Source of the DNA: Legionellales bacterium
GTDB lineage: Bacteria; Pseudomonadota; Gammaproteobacteria; JAHCLG01
Direction: 5' to 3'
Assembly (NCBI GenBank): GCA_026125385.1
Contig: JAHCLG010000001.1
Span: 158,490 to 222,489 of the forward strand
DNA: 64,000 nucleotides
The number at the start of each line of letters is the position of its first letter. Position 1 is the first letter of the stretch. The translations under genes and the position numbers were made by a program. Positions 10,701-18,478 of this stretch are shown piece after piece. The notes under the pieces were generated by a model. It saw only the letters and a program-made list of their open reading frames with translations. It was not told where the DNA came from and made no database searches.

Positions 10701-13700
10701 GCACCTAAATCATCATTGACTCGAGTGAGATAACGTTTAACACAAGTAGCCTCGGCATCTTCAAAGGTTGTGCTATAAATCCATTCTGTTAAATACTGGT
10801 TTTTATCCAAACAAAAGCGCTTTCTGCCTAATCTATCGTATTGAGTAAAACGTACTGAATTTAGATCAGACTCCATAATAACTTGATTGCGAGTATTGAA
10901 TACTTGCAAGGTTGACGTTACAGCATTGGTTGCAGGGTAGTCGTTTAATGAGGTGATCGCTTTAGTTGGATCATCTAGAGGAACATTTTCTACGGTACTG
11001 CCACAACGTGATCCGCGCGGGGTATAGGCAAAGCCAATAGTTCGAGATTGATGAGAATTATAACCAGTGACAATTTCACTGATCTGAGAAGCATCATCAT
11101 ATTCGTAGCGTTGTATTTGCGGTCCAGTTTGATGAACGGCATTAATTTGGCCGGTCGTCGGATCGAGCGTAGTTTCAAGATAATCGTGTTCCGGTGTTAG
11201 CGTTTGCAACTGGCGTTGAGCAATATCATATTGAGTTTCCCAGGCATTACCTCGTTTATCGATGCGTCGCGTTTGTTTTTTTAGTGCGTTATAGGTAAAT
11301 TTTTCACGACCACCAAGTGGATCAGCACTCATTTCGACTAAATCACGTGCATCATAGATTTTCGTATGATGTCTATCGGCATTTTCATCGTGAGTGATTG
11401 TGCTAGCAATGGTGCTTAGATTGAGCGGTTCAGGAACTTGATGCAATGGGGTAGCATATTGAATCTCATCCACAAGATTATCGTTTTCATCATATCGAAA
11501 TTCGGTTACGTAATAGATCACCTTCCCTTGTTCAAAATCACTGCGCAAGCAATACACTTCACGATTCAATATATCGAAACAGTGATATTGTTGACGATCT
11601 AAATCAGAGGTTTTTAGCGTATTAGTAATCGAGTCAATGGTTAGGGAGGGCGTGAGTGAGCTAATGGCTACCGGTTGTGAATAATGGCAATCGAAAATGC
11701 AATTTCCACGTTTATCATAACGTTTTTCTGACACTTCACCTTCTGCCGTTATGCTAAAACGAGGGCGTCCGCGATTATCGACTAAATCCCAACGTTGACG
11801 ATCGGAATCAATTTGATGAGCCAAGCAAAACTTTCTTACGACATCAATGCTGTTTGTTTCAAGTAATGCTGAGCTTACTGGGAGCGGTGTTTGGTATTGT
11901 CGTTGATAATAAATATGTCCGGAAGCAAGACGATGAAATTCGCTCACACGTGCGTTATTTTCATCAATATATTGCACTTCATAACAAGGATAAATAGTAC
12001 CATCATAGAAATAAATACTAATACTGTCATTAGAGTCAGTAACAACTAATTTACTAAGATCATCTACAGTTGTTGCACTGTTTATTTTACTAATATCGAT
12101 GCGATTCGCAAAAATAGTATGTGACGTGAGTAAATCATCGGCATCAAAAATAAAGCCTTGAGTAGCGCCATCTGCAAAAACCGTATAACATTCATTTCCC
12201 ACTGCATCAAAAATGTGAAATGTCGGTTGTTTTAGTGCGTTGTATTCTACGACACAACGTCCTAATCTGTCATGTTCATAACGAGTAATTAAGTTAAGCG
12301 CATCTGGGCGATTGACTGAAATGGGATCAATAATACTTTGCTGCAGTCGACCCAATCCATCATAGTCATGATGTAGATAATATTGTATTGGCATATTGGG
12401 ATCGCCAATTATTTCATCGACAACTTGATCCTGAAAATTATAAGTAGTGAGATGGTGAATATTTAAATGGGTTTCTGCATCATTACTTTCATTTTCTTCA
12501 GAATCTATCAAGACAAAATTTTCTTCAGAGCAGGCGTCTTCTTCTGGATCATCAACGAGAATAAAATCTTCGTTACTAGCAGTCGATGAGTTTGAATGCG
12601 ATAAATGTTGATGGAATAATTTTGTACTTAATTCATTTAAATCTTTTTCTGGTTCAGGATCTGTAAAAATAACGCGAGCACGACCCATTTGATCTCGCAC
12701 GGTGATAGTTTGAAATCCTCTTGGATCTTTCGAGGTGATAGTATCACCATGACTGTTTAGCGATACCTGCGTTTTATAGGTAGCATGATCGGGATCAAGA
12801 ATTGTGATATTATGTTCACCGGCTAAATTATATTGATTCAGCGTAATCAGAGCGTCACTTGGATTATTCGGATCATGTTCTGCTAATTCTTGTTGTTCAC
12901 GTCCCGCCAGTGAAAACTGCTGGGTAGAAATACTGCCATCTGACAAATGAGTTAATACACAACGACTATTCCCATCCCACTGAAAACCCGTTTGCATGCC
13001 ATCACGATCTTGGTGCACTAATAAATTATTAAACGCATCGTGCCATTCAATTTCTTTAGTGTTATCAGGATAAAATGTAGTCTTACTCCGATCCACTGCG
13101 TTAAACTCAATGGTGGTTATCCGCCCAGCCGGTGATTTAATTTGCACACAACGATGAAACGCATCGGATACGTGATGGGTTGTTCGATTTAATGGTGCGA
13201 TAATTTGTTGTAAATCGCCGCGCAAACTGTAGATAAATTTGGTAAATACGCCCATTTCATTAATATGTTTTTCTGTTTGGCCTAAAAAATTATAATCCCA
13301 TTGCTGAGCCAAACTTAGATTACCATCTTGGCTGGTGCGAGTTTGTTGAATCATTAAATTACGTAAATCATATTCTTGAATTATGGTGATACTCTGCCCG
13401 CTACTTAATGGATCGATTCGTTGTATTTCTTGGTTAAAGGGATTGTATTGGCGTTGAGTAATTGCCCCAATCGGATTGATAATTTTACAGATATTGCCGC
13501 GTGTGTCTTGCTGATAACGAGTGATACGATCACGAGCGGGATCACTAAGCTCGGTAATTTGTTTTATAAATTCAGTCTTTGCCAAACCACCACTTAAATT
13601 ATTGAGTAAATTATTTGGCAATAATTGATCCAATATGGTGTTAGAGGTCACTTCATTATCAAATGGGCTATAGGTTATCGCACAAATACCTCCTTTAGCA

Positions 13701-16700
13701 TTGATGCTATAGACTAAGCGATGTAATGCATCGTAATAAAAATAGGTACTATACCCATCTGCATCGGTAGTCTGGATGCGTAAACCAATATCATCATATT
13801 GGTGTTGTTCACCCTTAAGATTTGCATCCAGCTTAATTTTCGCGCAAACACTGGGATTATAATAGGCAATTAATTGTGAAAATCCATCATAAATAAATTG
13901 TTCTTCAATTACTGCCGCTGATTCACCAACATAACCAGGTTGTGTTTGCACGGATTGTAATACTTTGCTGGATAAGGCTTGATCGGTTTTAAGTTTGCGA
14001 ACGATTAAGCCCATGGAATCATATTCAAATTCGGTGCAGCACTGAGTGTGAGAATCCAGGATCGAAATAATATGATTATTTAAGTCATATTTTCGAGTAA
14101 TTTTATGATCACTAGGATGAGGGTTAGGTGCTTGAAATGGCGCATGTTGAATATCGGCAACAGGTAGGTAATAAGCGCGGGTGGATGCGATATAATTATT
14201 AGGTTTATAGGAACGTGTTGTTAAATATCCTTCTGGATCTAGGGTTGCAATTCTTCTTCCTAAGTTGTCATATCGGAAACGAGTAACACTGATTTTATTT
14301 GTTACGAGAGATTTAATGTTAGTTAAATTATTATTTAACGCACATAGATCAATGTATCGAGTAACTTGAGTAGCATGATTTAATTTATCGTATTCGGTTT
14401 CAATTAAAAAGCCTTGAACCGTGTTATTAATAAATTTTGCAGCTTTGATTTGCGCAATTATATTATTATTTTTATCGTAAAAAAACTGGTGAAAATGATC
14501 GTGAGCAGGATCGTTATTAGGAATAATTGTTTGTTGCTGATATACATTTAGCCATTGTTCATCACTTAAGCGAGTAGCAAATTCCGTTTTATTGAGCTTA
14601 CGACCTTGATTATCAAGTTGATACATCACTAAACTTCGATCGGGGCGATAATAATGCGTTTGACGATTTGCCGCATCATAGCGGAAAAATTGAGCACGAT
14701 CAGTTTCGGGATTGCTTAATTGTATTTGCCATTGTGAGGGCTGTGTTAATAAAATTAAATCGTTTACGCGTTTGCTGTATTTAATGATAGCAATTTGACG
14801 ATTGCGTTCATCATAGCGATATTCGGTCAAAATATTAAGTGCATTAAGGCTAGCGATTAGACGAGAGCGTTCATCTACGACTTTATGAGTTTGATTATTA
14901 TCAGGATGAGTGATTAAAATGCGATTACCGGTATTGTCATAGCTGTATTGTGTGGTGCGGAGGATCGACTCAACTTGAATTTGTTGTTTGGTGATAAGAC
15001 CGCGAGTATTCCAATAACGAGTTATTTGCTTTTTATTGGGATAAGTAATTTTTAGGCATTGTTTTGTGTCTTGATATTCTGTAAGCGTCGTACATTGCAA
15101 TGGATCGGTATGTGATACTAATCGACCAAGACCATCAAATTTTTTAGTGATAATGGAAAAATTACCTTCTGTATTAACTTTCGTGCGATGAGTCAAGCAA
15201 TGAGAGAATGCATCATATTCAAATTGTTGCTCTTGACAGTTATCATCCACCATACCGTTTCCATGTTCATCGACATGTATACACCCTTGTAAAAGCTTCA
15301 ACTGTCCACGTTGATCATAACCAAATTGTTGCAAATGAATATGGTCTGGAGCTTGTGTGGCTACCCATTGTGTAATTTCTTCTAATCCAATTGCGGTGGT
15401 GAGTGACAGTCCAGTTAAATTATAAGTGTTATCTAGATAAATGCGTGTCGAAGCCAAGTTTTCATTTTCATCAAAACGATGCTCCTTCACTATACCTTGT
15501 GGATCAATTTCGAATACACACTGACGTTTATCGTTATAGACAAAACGTTTAGTAAAAGGCTGATTAGATTGGGCATCAGCAGTCGTACCATAAATCGTTT
15601 GAGTGAGTAAAAGTCCTGAATTAGGATCGCGATAATAGTGTTGCTGATTAATGTTATGATCATCGCGAGTAGTTACTGCATCGAAATTATCATACGCCAC
15701 ATGACTTACTTCGCCATTGGCATAATGAATTTCAGTGATTAGCGGCGTGTCATTTTGATAAACGTAGTCACATAAATCCGTTATTGTGTTGGAAAATTCA
15801 GAACTGAGACGATGAATACGACCAACTTCATCTAGAACATATATACTTGAGTGTAGATTCGGATTGGTGATTTTAGTTTGATTATTTTCGTAAATAATAT
15901 GGTAGCAGCTCGATTTATCTTCTCCTGCTTGAATGATATCTACGCGCTGTTGTTCATCGTAATGAAAATGTTGGCTTGTGCCATCACTTTGCTTAATGTC
16001 GATTAATTGATGCGTTAGCGGATCATAATCAAAATGAATTTTATACGGTGTTGTATTATCCAAAGGAATACTGGTATCGATGATAAACGAATAAGTTTCA
16101 TCCGCAAAAGTATGTGAAATAAGTAGTGAGCTTTTTTCTGCGGTAACTTGTGTAATCTGCAATTGCTTATTTTGCCAGGTAAATGTGTAGCGCTCACCCG
16201 AGGGACAATCCAATTGTGTTAGGCGATTATTTTCATAATGAAATTGTAGGGTTTTACCATTGGCTAATTTTTTTGAGGTTAGCTGACCCTTTTGATTAAA
16301 ACTTTCTTGGGTACCTGTTAATAATTCAACGTGTTGCCACCCAAGTTCCGCAGAATATTTTAATTGGCATTGACCTTCCCTTAAACCGCGCGCGACATAA
16401 CAACCTAATGCATTATCATAGCGATAATGAGTTTCTGAGCCATCTCCTTCGTTAATGATGATTTCAGAAAGAAAAATATTTGGCTCTGCTGGTGGGTTAA
16501 AGGAACGGAGACATGATAAACGCCATGGTTGTTGAGGGTCTTGCGAGTTGTAGTGTGAACCCAATGAAAATGCAAAACCATTATCTTGCACAGTGGGAGA
16601 ATAATTATTGACCCCCAAATTACCCTGGGTGACATTTAAATTGATATCAAGTTTGGCCTGGCCCAACGATTGTGCTTTTTGAAAAGGAGTTAGTAAATCT

Positions 16701-16765
16701 TGGGTTGAACGTTTTTCACCACGTGATTTTCCAGAAACGACAACAAACGGATAAAATAAAGGCAT
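4763..16765 (-). CDS. Giant RHS/YD-repeat protein, 4000 residues
   Basis: One uninterrupted frame of 4000 codons filled with tyrosine-aspartate repeats of the Rhs type (for example YDNLGRRIATLDPEG, YDALHRLVYSI). Such repeats form a hollow beta-cocoon that encloses cargo in Rhs and Tc toxins (family knowledge). No signal peptide, PAAR or VgrG-like N-terminus is visible. YD repeats run from about residue 80 to 2500, broken by an acidic Ser/Asp/Glu-rich linker (about 1370-1430). Residues about 2530-3000 are a non-repeat beta-rich insert; YD repeats resume to about 3640. A LysM-like segment (GDSLEPIASRYLGD, about 3770-3825) precedes an Ala-rich hydrophobic stretch (about 3860-3920) and a short pre-toxin-like tail (HHFQWHELGKAAL). 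The frame then stops with no recognisable toxin domain and no Rhs DPxG-type cleavage motif that I could find. RBS AAGGA precedes the ATG. The target is unknown. Confidence 0.85.
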   Translation of the reverse strand: MPLFYPFVVVSGKSRGEKRSTQDLLTPFQKAQSLGQAKLDINLNVTQGNLGVNNYSPTVQDNGFAFSLGSHYNSQDPQQPWRLSCLRSFNPPAEPNIFLSEIIINEGDGSETHYRYDNALGCYVARGLREGQCQLKYSAELGWQHVELLTGTQESFNQKGQLTSKKLANGKTLQFHYENNRLTQLDCPSGERYTFTWQNKQLQITQVTAEKSSLLISHTFADETYSFIIDTSIPLDNTTPYKIHFDYDPLTHQLIDIKQSDGTSQHFHYDEQQRVDIIQAGEDKSSCYHIIYENNQTKITNPNLHSSIYVLDEVGRIHRLSSEFSNTITDLCDYVYQNDTPLITEIHYANGEVSHVAYDNFDAVTTRDDHNINQQHYYRDPNSGLLLTQTIYGTTADAQSNQPFTKRFVYNDKRQCVFEIDPQGIVKEHRFDENENLASTRIYLDNTYNLTGLSLTTAIGLEEITQWVATQAPDHIHLQQFGYDQRGQLKLLQGCIHVDEHGNGMVDDNCQEQQFEYDAFSHCLTHRTKVNTEGNFSIITKKFDGLGRLVSHTDPLQCTTLTEYQDTKQCLKITYPNKKQITRYWNTRGLITKQQIQVESILRTTQYSYDNTGNRILITHPDNNQTHKVVDERSRLIASLNALNILTEYRYDERNRQIAIIKYSKRVNDLILLTQPSQWQIQLSNPETDRAQFFRYDAANRQTHYYRPDRSLVMYQLDNQGRKLNKTEFATRLSDEQWLNVYQQQTIIPNNDPAHDHFHQFFYDKNNNIIAQIKAAKFINNTVQGFLIETEYDKLNHATQVTRYIDLCALNNNLTNIKSLVTNKISVTRFRYDNLGRRIATLDPEGYLTTRSYKPNNYIASTRAYYLPVADIQHAPFQAPNPHPSDHKITRKYDLNNHIISILDSHTQCCTEFEYDSMGLIVRKLKTDQALSSKVLQSVQTQPGYVGESAAVIEEQFIYDGFSQLIAYYNPSVCAKIKLDANLKGEQHQYDDIGLRIQTTDADGYSTYFYYDALHRLVYSINAKGGICAITYSPFDNEVTSNTILDQLLPNNLLNNLSGGLAKTEFIKQITELSDPARDRITRYQQDTRGNICKIINPIGAITQRQYNPFNQEIQRIDPLSSGQSITIIQEYDLRNLMIQQTRTSQDGNLSLAQQWDYNFLGQTEKHINEMGVFTKFIYSLRGDLQQIIAPLNRTTHHVSDAFHRCVQIKSPAGRITTIEFNAVDRSKTTFYPDNTKEIEWHDAFNNLLVHQDRDGMQTGFQWDGNSRCVLTHLSDGSISTQQFSLAGREQQELAEHDPNNPSDALITLNQYNLAGEHNITILDPDHATYKTQVSLNSHGDTITSKDPRGFQTITVRDQMGRARVIFTDPEPEKDLNELSTKLFHQHLSHSNSSTASNEDFILVDDPEEDACSEENFVLIDSEENESNDAETHLNIHHLTTYNFQDQVVDEIIGDPNMPIQYYLHHDYDGLGRLQQSIIDPISVNRPDALNLITRYEHDRLGRCVVEYNALKQPTFHIFDAVGNECYTVFADGATQGFIFDADDLLTSHTIFANRIDISKINSATTVDDLSKLVVTDSNDSISIYFYDGTIYPCYEVQYIDENNARVSEFHRLASGHIYYQRQYQTPLPVSSALLETNSIDVVRKFCLAHQIDSDRQRWDLVDNRGRPRFSITAEGEVSEKRYDKRGNCIFDCHYSQPVAISSLTPSLTIDSITNTLKTSDLDRQQYHCFDILNREVYCLRSDFEQGKVIYYVTEFRYDENDNLVDEIQYATPLHQVPEPLNLSTIASTITHDENADRHHTKIYDARDLVEMSADPLGGREKFTYNALKKQTRRIDKRGNAWETQYDIAQRQLQTLTPEHDYLETTLDPTTGQINAVHQTGPQIQRYEYDDASQISEIVTGYNSHQSRTIGFAYTPRGSRCGSTVENVPLDDPTKAITSLNDYPATNAVTSTLQVFNTRNQVIMESDLNSVRFTQYDRLGRKRFCLDKNQYLTEWIYSTTFEDAEATCVKRYLTRVNDDLGAYRNTALTLSQMQAFATKLAPGGVRQFFREVDRCGRKVRYTSDPVLAFIPSSTIGDTAARGKLVKINRETLWTYNAFGEEILKKELVDPVNNVYRIKRTWRNHAGEAVGVLQDDQLSLTFTNAFGKIIGHYLYHSPTPAIIPIAPSSTQTAPAYGCALEAVIAATPVDIKKDHSRSFIRDRNGKIERMMQASITYQTLTQLANGHYDVADQTQDLTTDIKLSPTGKKIKVTDINGYSRFYYYDKLDRLYAYTLIPRENAITASTTYTPLVILDYNIHGDIVAKHHYSHCLNPSEQSFQIDPNAECRTVLMAMDLRGLEIARQDPMNAVSLTTYTANRKKARQWIWREQASVLSQTGEITQQLLLHSKQYDLEDRITKETRAQPENNEQHTLTQTWDADFLVAQQHDDNPPIQYTRDSLGFAWQHNSNNGVAQIELTNGVGDVTLVLQSASQDLMKITLDNLPALFNTSYRYVMQTILYRDLQGRVITQQRPTFDYVEPRTPELLSARYWSGNASSQSAEQVFCWDKPNEPYLEPILTLRQYGQESIIQRYNKSQLENTNIPNVYGIKVGTLPSDLYQGTIEYYFRDPISKELEVHPTYRDVVIIPVKTNVAGTSYNVVIEQTSPKTLSISGNHADVSAIAFKIDGVLTHTKTVSNGVVDISDMPSGRYQISPIRSSSTMLNETSVIDTSLEADYKLNASEPTDFEQIMDIYTPNRAIKTVVREVMMTNLRIDLSGTVVNLSLEWLTAKLSWTLPPQLQGCRTNIVFTTHVTLQVTADGYESDVQSYNFSKEIDTTEYSLAIPHYATDIGLSYQHHDNYSWSTVINQISPVPMAYLGPQGSYGDRVVMNTHSSLRVTLYLPGSSGSFPVEIYSGNIPNLVTVNHIEPSCILSSSQNKLLVYPIPKDTATASMHYLSDADWQLLKHYPRSTQEWPYFENIHVDANYGMLTIPSPGLAHRGRYHYILNFCDSHKKTISASSLGPTNKDGNIVSCFDYTDGMLSIWFPTSVYNPYQAATPVARQEYDRFSRTSLTLPNGDRYDFTTNKMGKQTSVTEPERRVVSLTNSQGSKVRPKRITGYNPSGHLIVKQSASGANQVYLLNAVGDVLSAIDRDLVAIRYRVSAYGEILYRDINGAMAITMARDPRGNLVTTTDMCNNITHHQCNALGLEIRLNDYFLRTFSFDAMGRQNGEFIAGKMQSITAYHYPSGQPISIQYPNGTALTWKRAFSGEAMTHTDLSGVITTSELNRMQQVISRKSTKPSAPNQVYPSIHGTSLAIESNDPTPTPMLAEQFIYNANGSPLFHFNDVEQQRVWTMQDLNGREYRQQITGQHGQLLVDRWTTFSGKVLDTLRDTVYAGEHGYDIDGYLMWSNNIVVLCQCITIDGVSVWGSDDPRVSQVNYYKRTPAGRILIAKGVYQDNQIIRTAKQGYEIQYDPKTGLRVTVLYPSTDNNLQGNYDTLSYYPNGILQKIANNHGESWEWTFFHGQYIHQITHNNVGTRPSILNDWFHHNPLPAEADVKRAAASQPRSEVTTLSYNDTAALDHQEVVTVSADGRTVTTSQTQFQLDNANVVTGQTRDETLTYDGNAVPEDTLHDTITHQQAGFDEPTIVVASGTRTRNNQANTAFGTVVEYVDSYGMPIVKMGGYPGSHVPPVTMRFLNTPTGQRVLAMQHVDTHWYFEHFFYYQQQLIGRAGNLLSLSPDAQVAMTSLFRQTPMALIPLQSPVLETAPLPPVSFDEDIHLSAETGNLPTQSNITIAAEQGDSLEPIASRYLGDPTRASDVANGFPLSQTFAEAGTHLLISPAEQLTNAQQSTAVDDEQVELFGSFYPNMPIPVLQEHHPHHKWWAIVAMAVIDVVAAVVTDGLASALYADMLGSANAAAGTAIGSLTLPDLMTLAAEDAAMGAAVATAADIATQGVSFLDHTEHHFQWHELGKAALQGGEQATLMAFQSIPGQDDFFSRLTRNETYTTALNVLEKVTGVQ

Positions 16766-16844
16766 TACACTATTTTCCTTATATTTAGTTAATTTCTTTC
16801 ATCCAAGTGAAAGCATCAATTGACCTTATAGTAGGTTCGAGCAA

Positions 16845-16874
16845 ATACTAACAGTTTGAAATAGGTAGAGTCAA
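16845..16874 (-). promoter_or_regulatory. Candidate sigma-70 promoter of the RHS gene
   Basis: On the minus strand, TTGACT, an 18-bp gap and TAGTAT end about 80 nt before the RHS start codon. The -35 hexamer is 5/6 and the -10 only 4/6, so the call is tentative. Confidence 0.33.
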
Positions 16875-16957
16875 TATAAACGCATAGAAAAATTACCTAA
16901 AAGATTAAATTGTAAATTTTTTAATCAATTTTTGTATAAATATCGAATAATTAAGGG

Positions 16958-17983
16958 TTATTTTCCGGATTTCATGATCAAATCATCAATGTGTTGCTGG
17001 GTGGTTAGGTGTTTGTTCAATGATCTTAACGTCGTATAAATGGCTTCTGGGGTGACTTCGTTCAAAATAATTCCCTCACCCGTTCCTACTAACTCACCCG
17101 CACCGACATGTTTACTGATAATTACCGGTGTTCCGCATTGTAACGATTCGATCACTACCAGGCCAAAAGCTTCGTAGCGTGAAGGTAGCACCGTAAAATC
17201 CATCACAGGATAGAGTTTTTCAATCGTATTCAAATGTCCCAAAAAACTGACATTTTGCGGTAATTTTAATTTGGGATTTCTGCCGGCGATCCACAAGTGA
17301 TATTTTTTTGGATTTAATTGTGAAAAAGCCGCTAATAATTCCTGAAAGCCTTTCAGATGATGTCCGAGTGAGGGAAAGAAAACATTTAATTTTTCGGGAT
17401 TGATATGATACTGTTGTTGAACTTTAAAAATTATCTCCGCCGACAAAGGTTGAAAACGTTTTTCATTAATCGGTGGATAGGCTACGTGAATTTTTTCACG
17501 TGGAATATGGGGATGATACTGTAAAATTTCTCGCTGAATTAATTGCGAGCACGCTAAAATATGTGGGGTTTTTTCATAAGCTTTTCGCTCTAATTGAATT
17601 TCATATTCGTCTTTCCAGCGACTAAACCCTGATTTTTGCAGATTCAAACGCTCGATGCTGGCTTGATGAATACCCCCACAGGCAATCATATCTTGATGAT
17701 GTGTTAACGTCAGTGCAATGGATAGATCATAATCTTCACGACGAAATTGCTTGGCGTGCTGATGAATAAAACAAAATTTACGCAGGCGATGAGGAATGGG
17801 CAATTTCCCGGTAAAATAGCTCAATACTCTGGCGTTGGCAAAGCGTGTAGCTTTATTATCAGCTCGCATTACATGAACATCCACCCGATGTCCTGCGGCT
17901 AAAAATCCCTGGAGGAGGGTAAATAAATACGACTCCATGCCGCCACCGTGGGAATAGGCATGGTGAATAAGCGCAACTTTCAT
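16958..17983 (-). CDS. Glycosyltransferase family 4 (WaaG-like)
   Basis: A 341-residue GT-B fold glycosyltransferase. The N-terminus MKVALIHHAYSHGGGMESY has the glycine-rich loop of family 4 enzymes, and the C-terminal half has the E-x7-E nucleotide-sugar motif in EAFGLVVIE (about residues 272-280). Such enzymes transfer a sugar from a nucleotide donor at the inner face of the membrane, often to lipopolysaccharide core or a related glycan. The similarity to WaaG/RfaG-type core transferases is by general pattern, and the substrate cannot be read. The frame extends upstream to a TTG at 18004, but the ATG at 17983 begins at the conserved N-terminus and was chosen. It is divergent from fdxA and stands alone. 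Confidence 0.85.
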   Translation of the reverse strand: MKVALIHHAYSHGGGMESYLFTLLQGFLAAGHRVDVHVMRADNKATRFANARVLSYFTGKLPIPHRLRKFCFIHQHAKQFRREDYDLSIALTLTHHQDMIACGGIHQASIERLNLQKSGFSRWKDEYEIQLERKAYEKTPHILACSQLIQREILQYHPHIPREKIHVAYPPINEKRFQPLSAEIIFKVQQQYHINPEKLNVFFPSLGHHLKGFQELLAAFSQLNPKKYHLWIAGRNPKLKLPQNVSFLGHLNTIEKLYPVMDFTVLPSRYEAFGLVVIESLQCGTPVIISKHVGAGELVGTGEGIILNEVTPEAIYTTLRSLNKHLTTQQHIDDLIMKSGK

Positions 17984-18087
17984 AATAGCAATTCTCTGAC
18001 TCAAAAATCGCAGTATATAGCAGGGCTTAACTCGATTGAAGGGCTTAAGTGGACAGTAAATTTCAGGACTACTGGCTAATTAAATAA

Positions 18088-18117
18088 TTCGCATCTTGCT
18101 AACTGAGCGCGTATAAT
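18088..18117 (+). promoter_or_regulatory. Candidate sigma-70 promoter for fdxA-yoaA-tsaB
   Basis: TTCGCA, an 18-bp spacer and a perfect TATAAT (18112-18117) lie upstream of fdxA, giving a leader of about 30 nt with the strong GGAGGAAA ribosome site at about 18139. Confidence 0.5.
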
Positions 18118-18154
18118 TCTAGCCCTATTAAATTCGCTTGGAGGAAACCTAGAC

Positions 18155-18478
18155 ATGACTTTTGTGGTGACCGAATCCTGTATTCGCTGTAAACTCACCG
18201 ATTGTGTGGAAGTATGTCCCGTCGATTGCTTTTACGAAGGGCCTAATTTTTTAGTCATTAATCCCGAAGAATGTATTGATTGCGGATTATGCGAGCCAGA
18301 GTGTCCAGTAAAAGCCATTTATTCAGAGGACGATCTTCCCGAAGAACAACGTGAGTTTTTAGCGATTAATGAACGTCTCGCCCAACAGTGGCCGAATATC
18401 ACTGCGCAAAAAGATCCACTGCCTGATGCCGATGATTGGCGCGATGTCAAAGATAAACGTCAATTTCTTGAGGAATAA
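18155..18478 (+). CDS. fdxA: Seven-iron ferredoxin
   Basis: A 107-residue ferredoxin with two iron-sulfur clusters, a soluble electron carrier. Cysteines 9, 12, 17, 21 and 25 in the first half and 40, 43, 46 and 50 in [11 protein letters not shown] fit the FdxA family, which carries one [3Fe-4S] and one [4Fe-4S] cluster, followed by the acidic C-terminal extension typical of this group. The start follows a GGAGG site by 11 nt. The stop TAA shares its last base with the yoaA start (TAATG), so the two are coupled. YoaA is itself an iron-sulfur helicase, though a functional link to the ferredoxin is only inference. Confidence 0.95.
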   Translation: MTFVVTESCIRCKLTDCVEVCPVDCFYEGPNFLVINPEECIDCGLCEPECPVKAIYSEDDLPEEQREFLAINERLAQQWPNITAQKDPLPDADDWRDVKDKRQFLEE

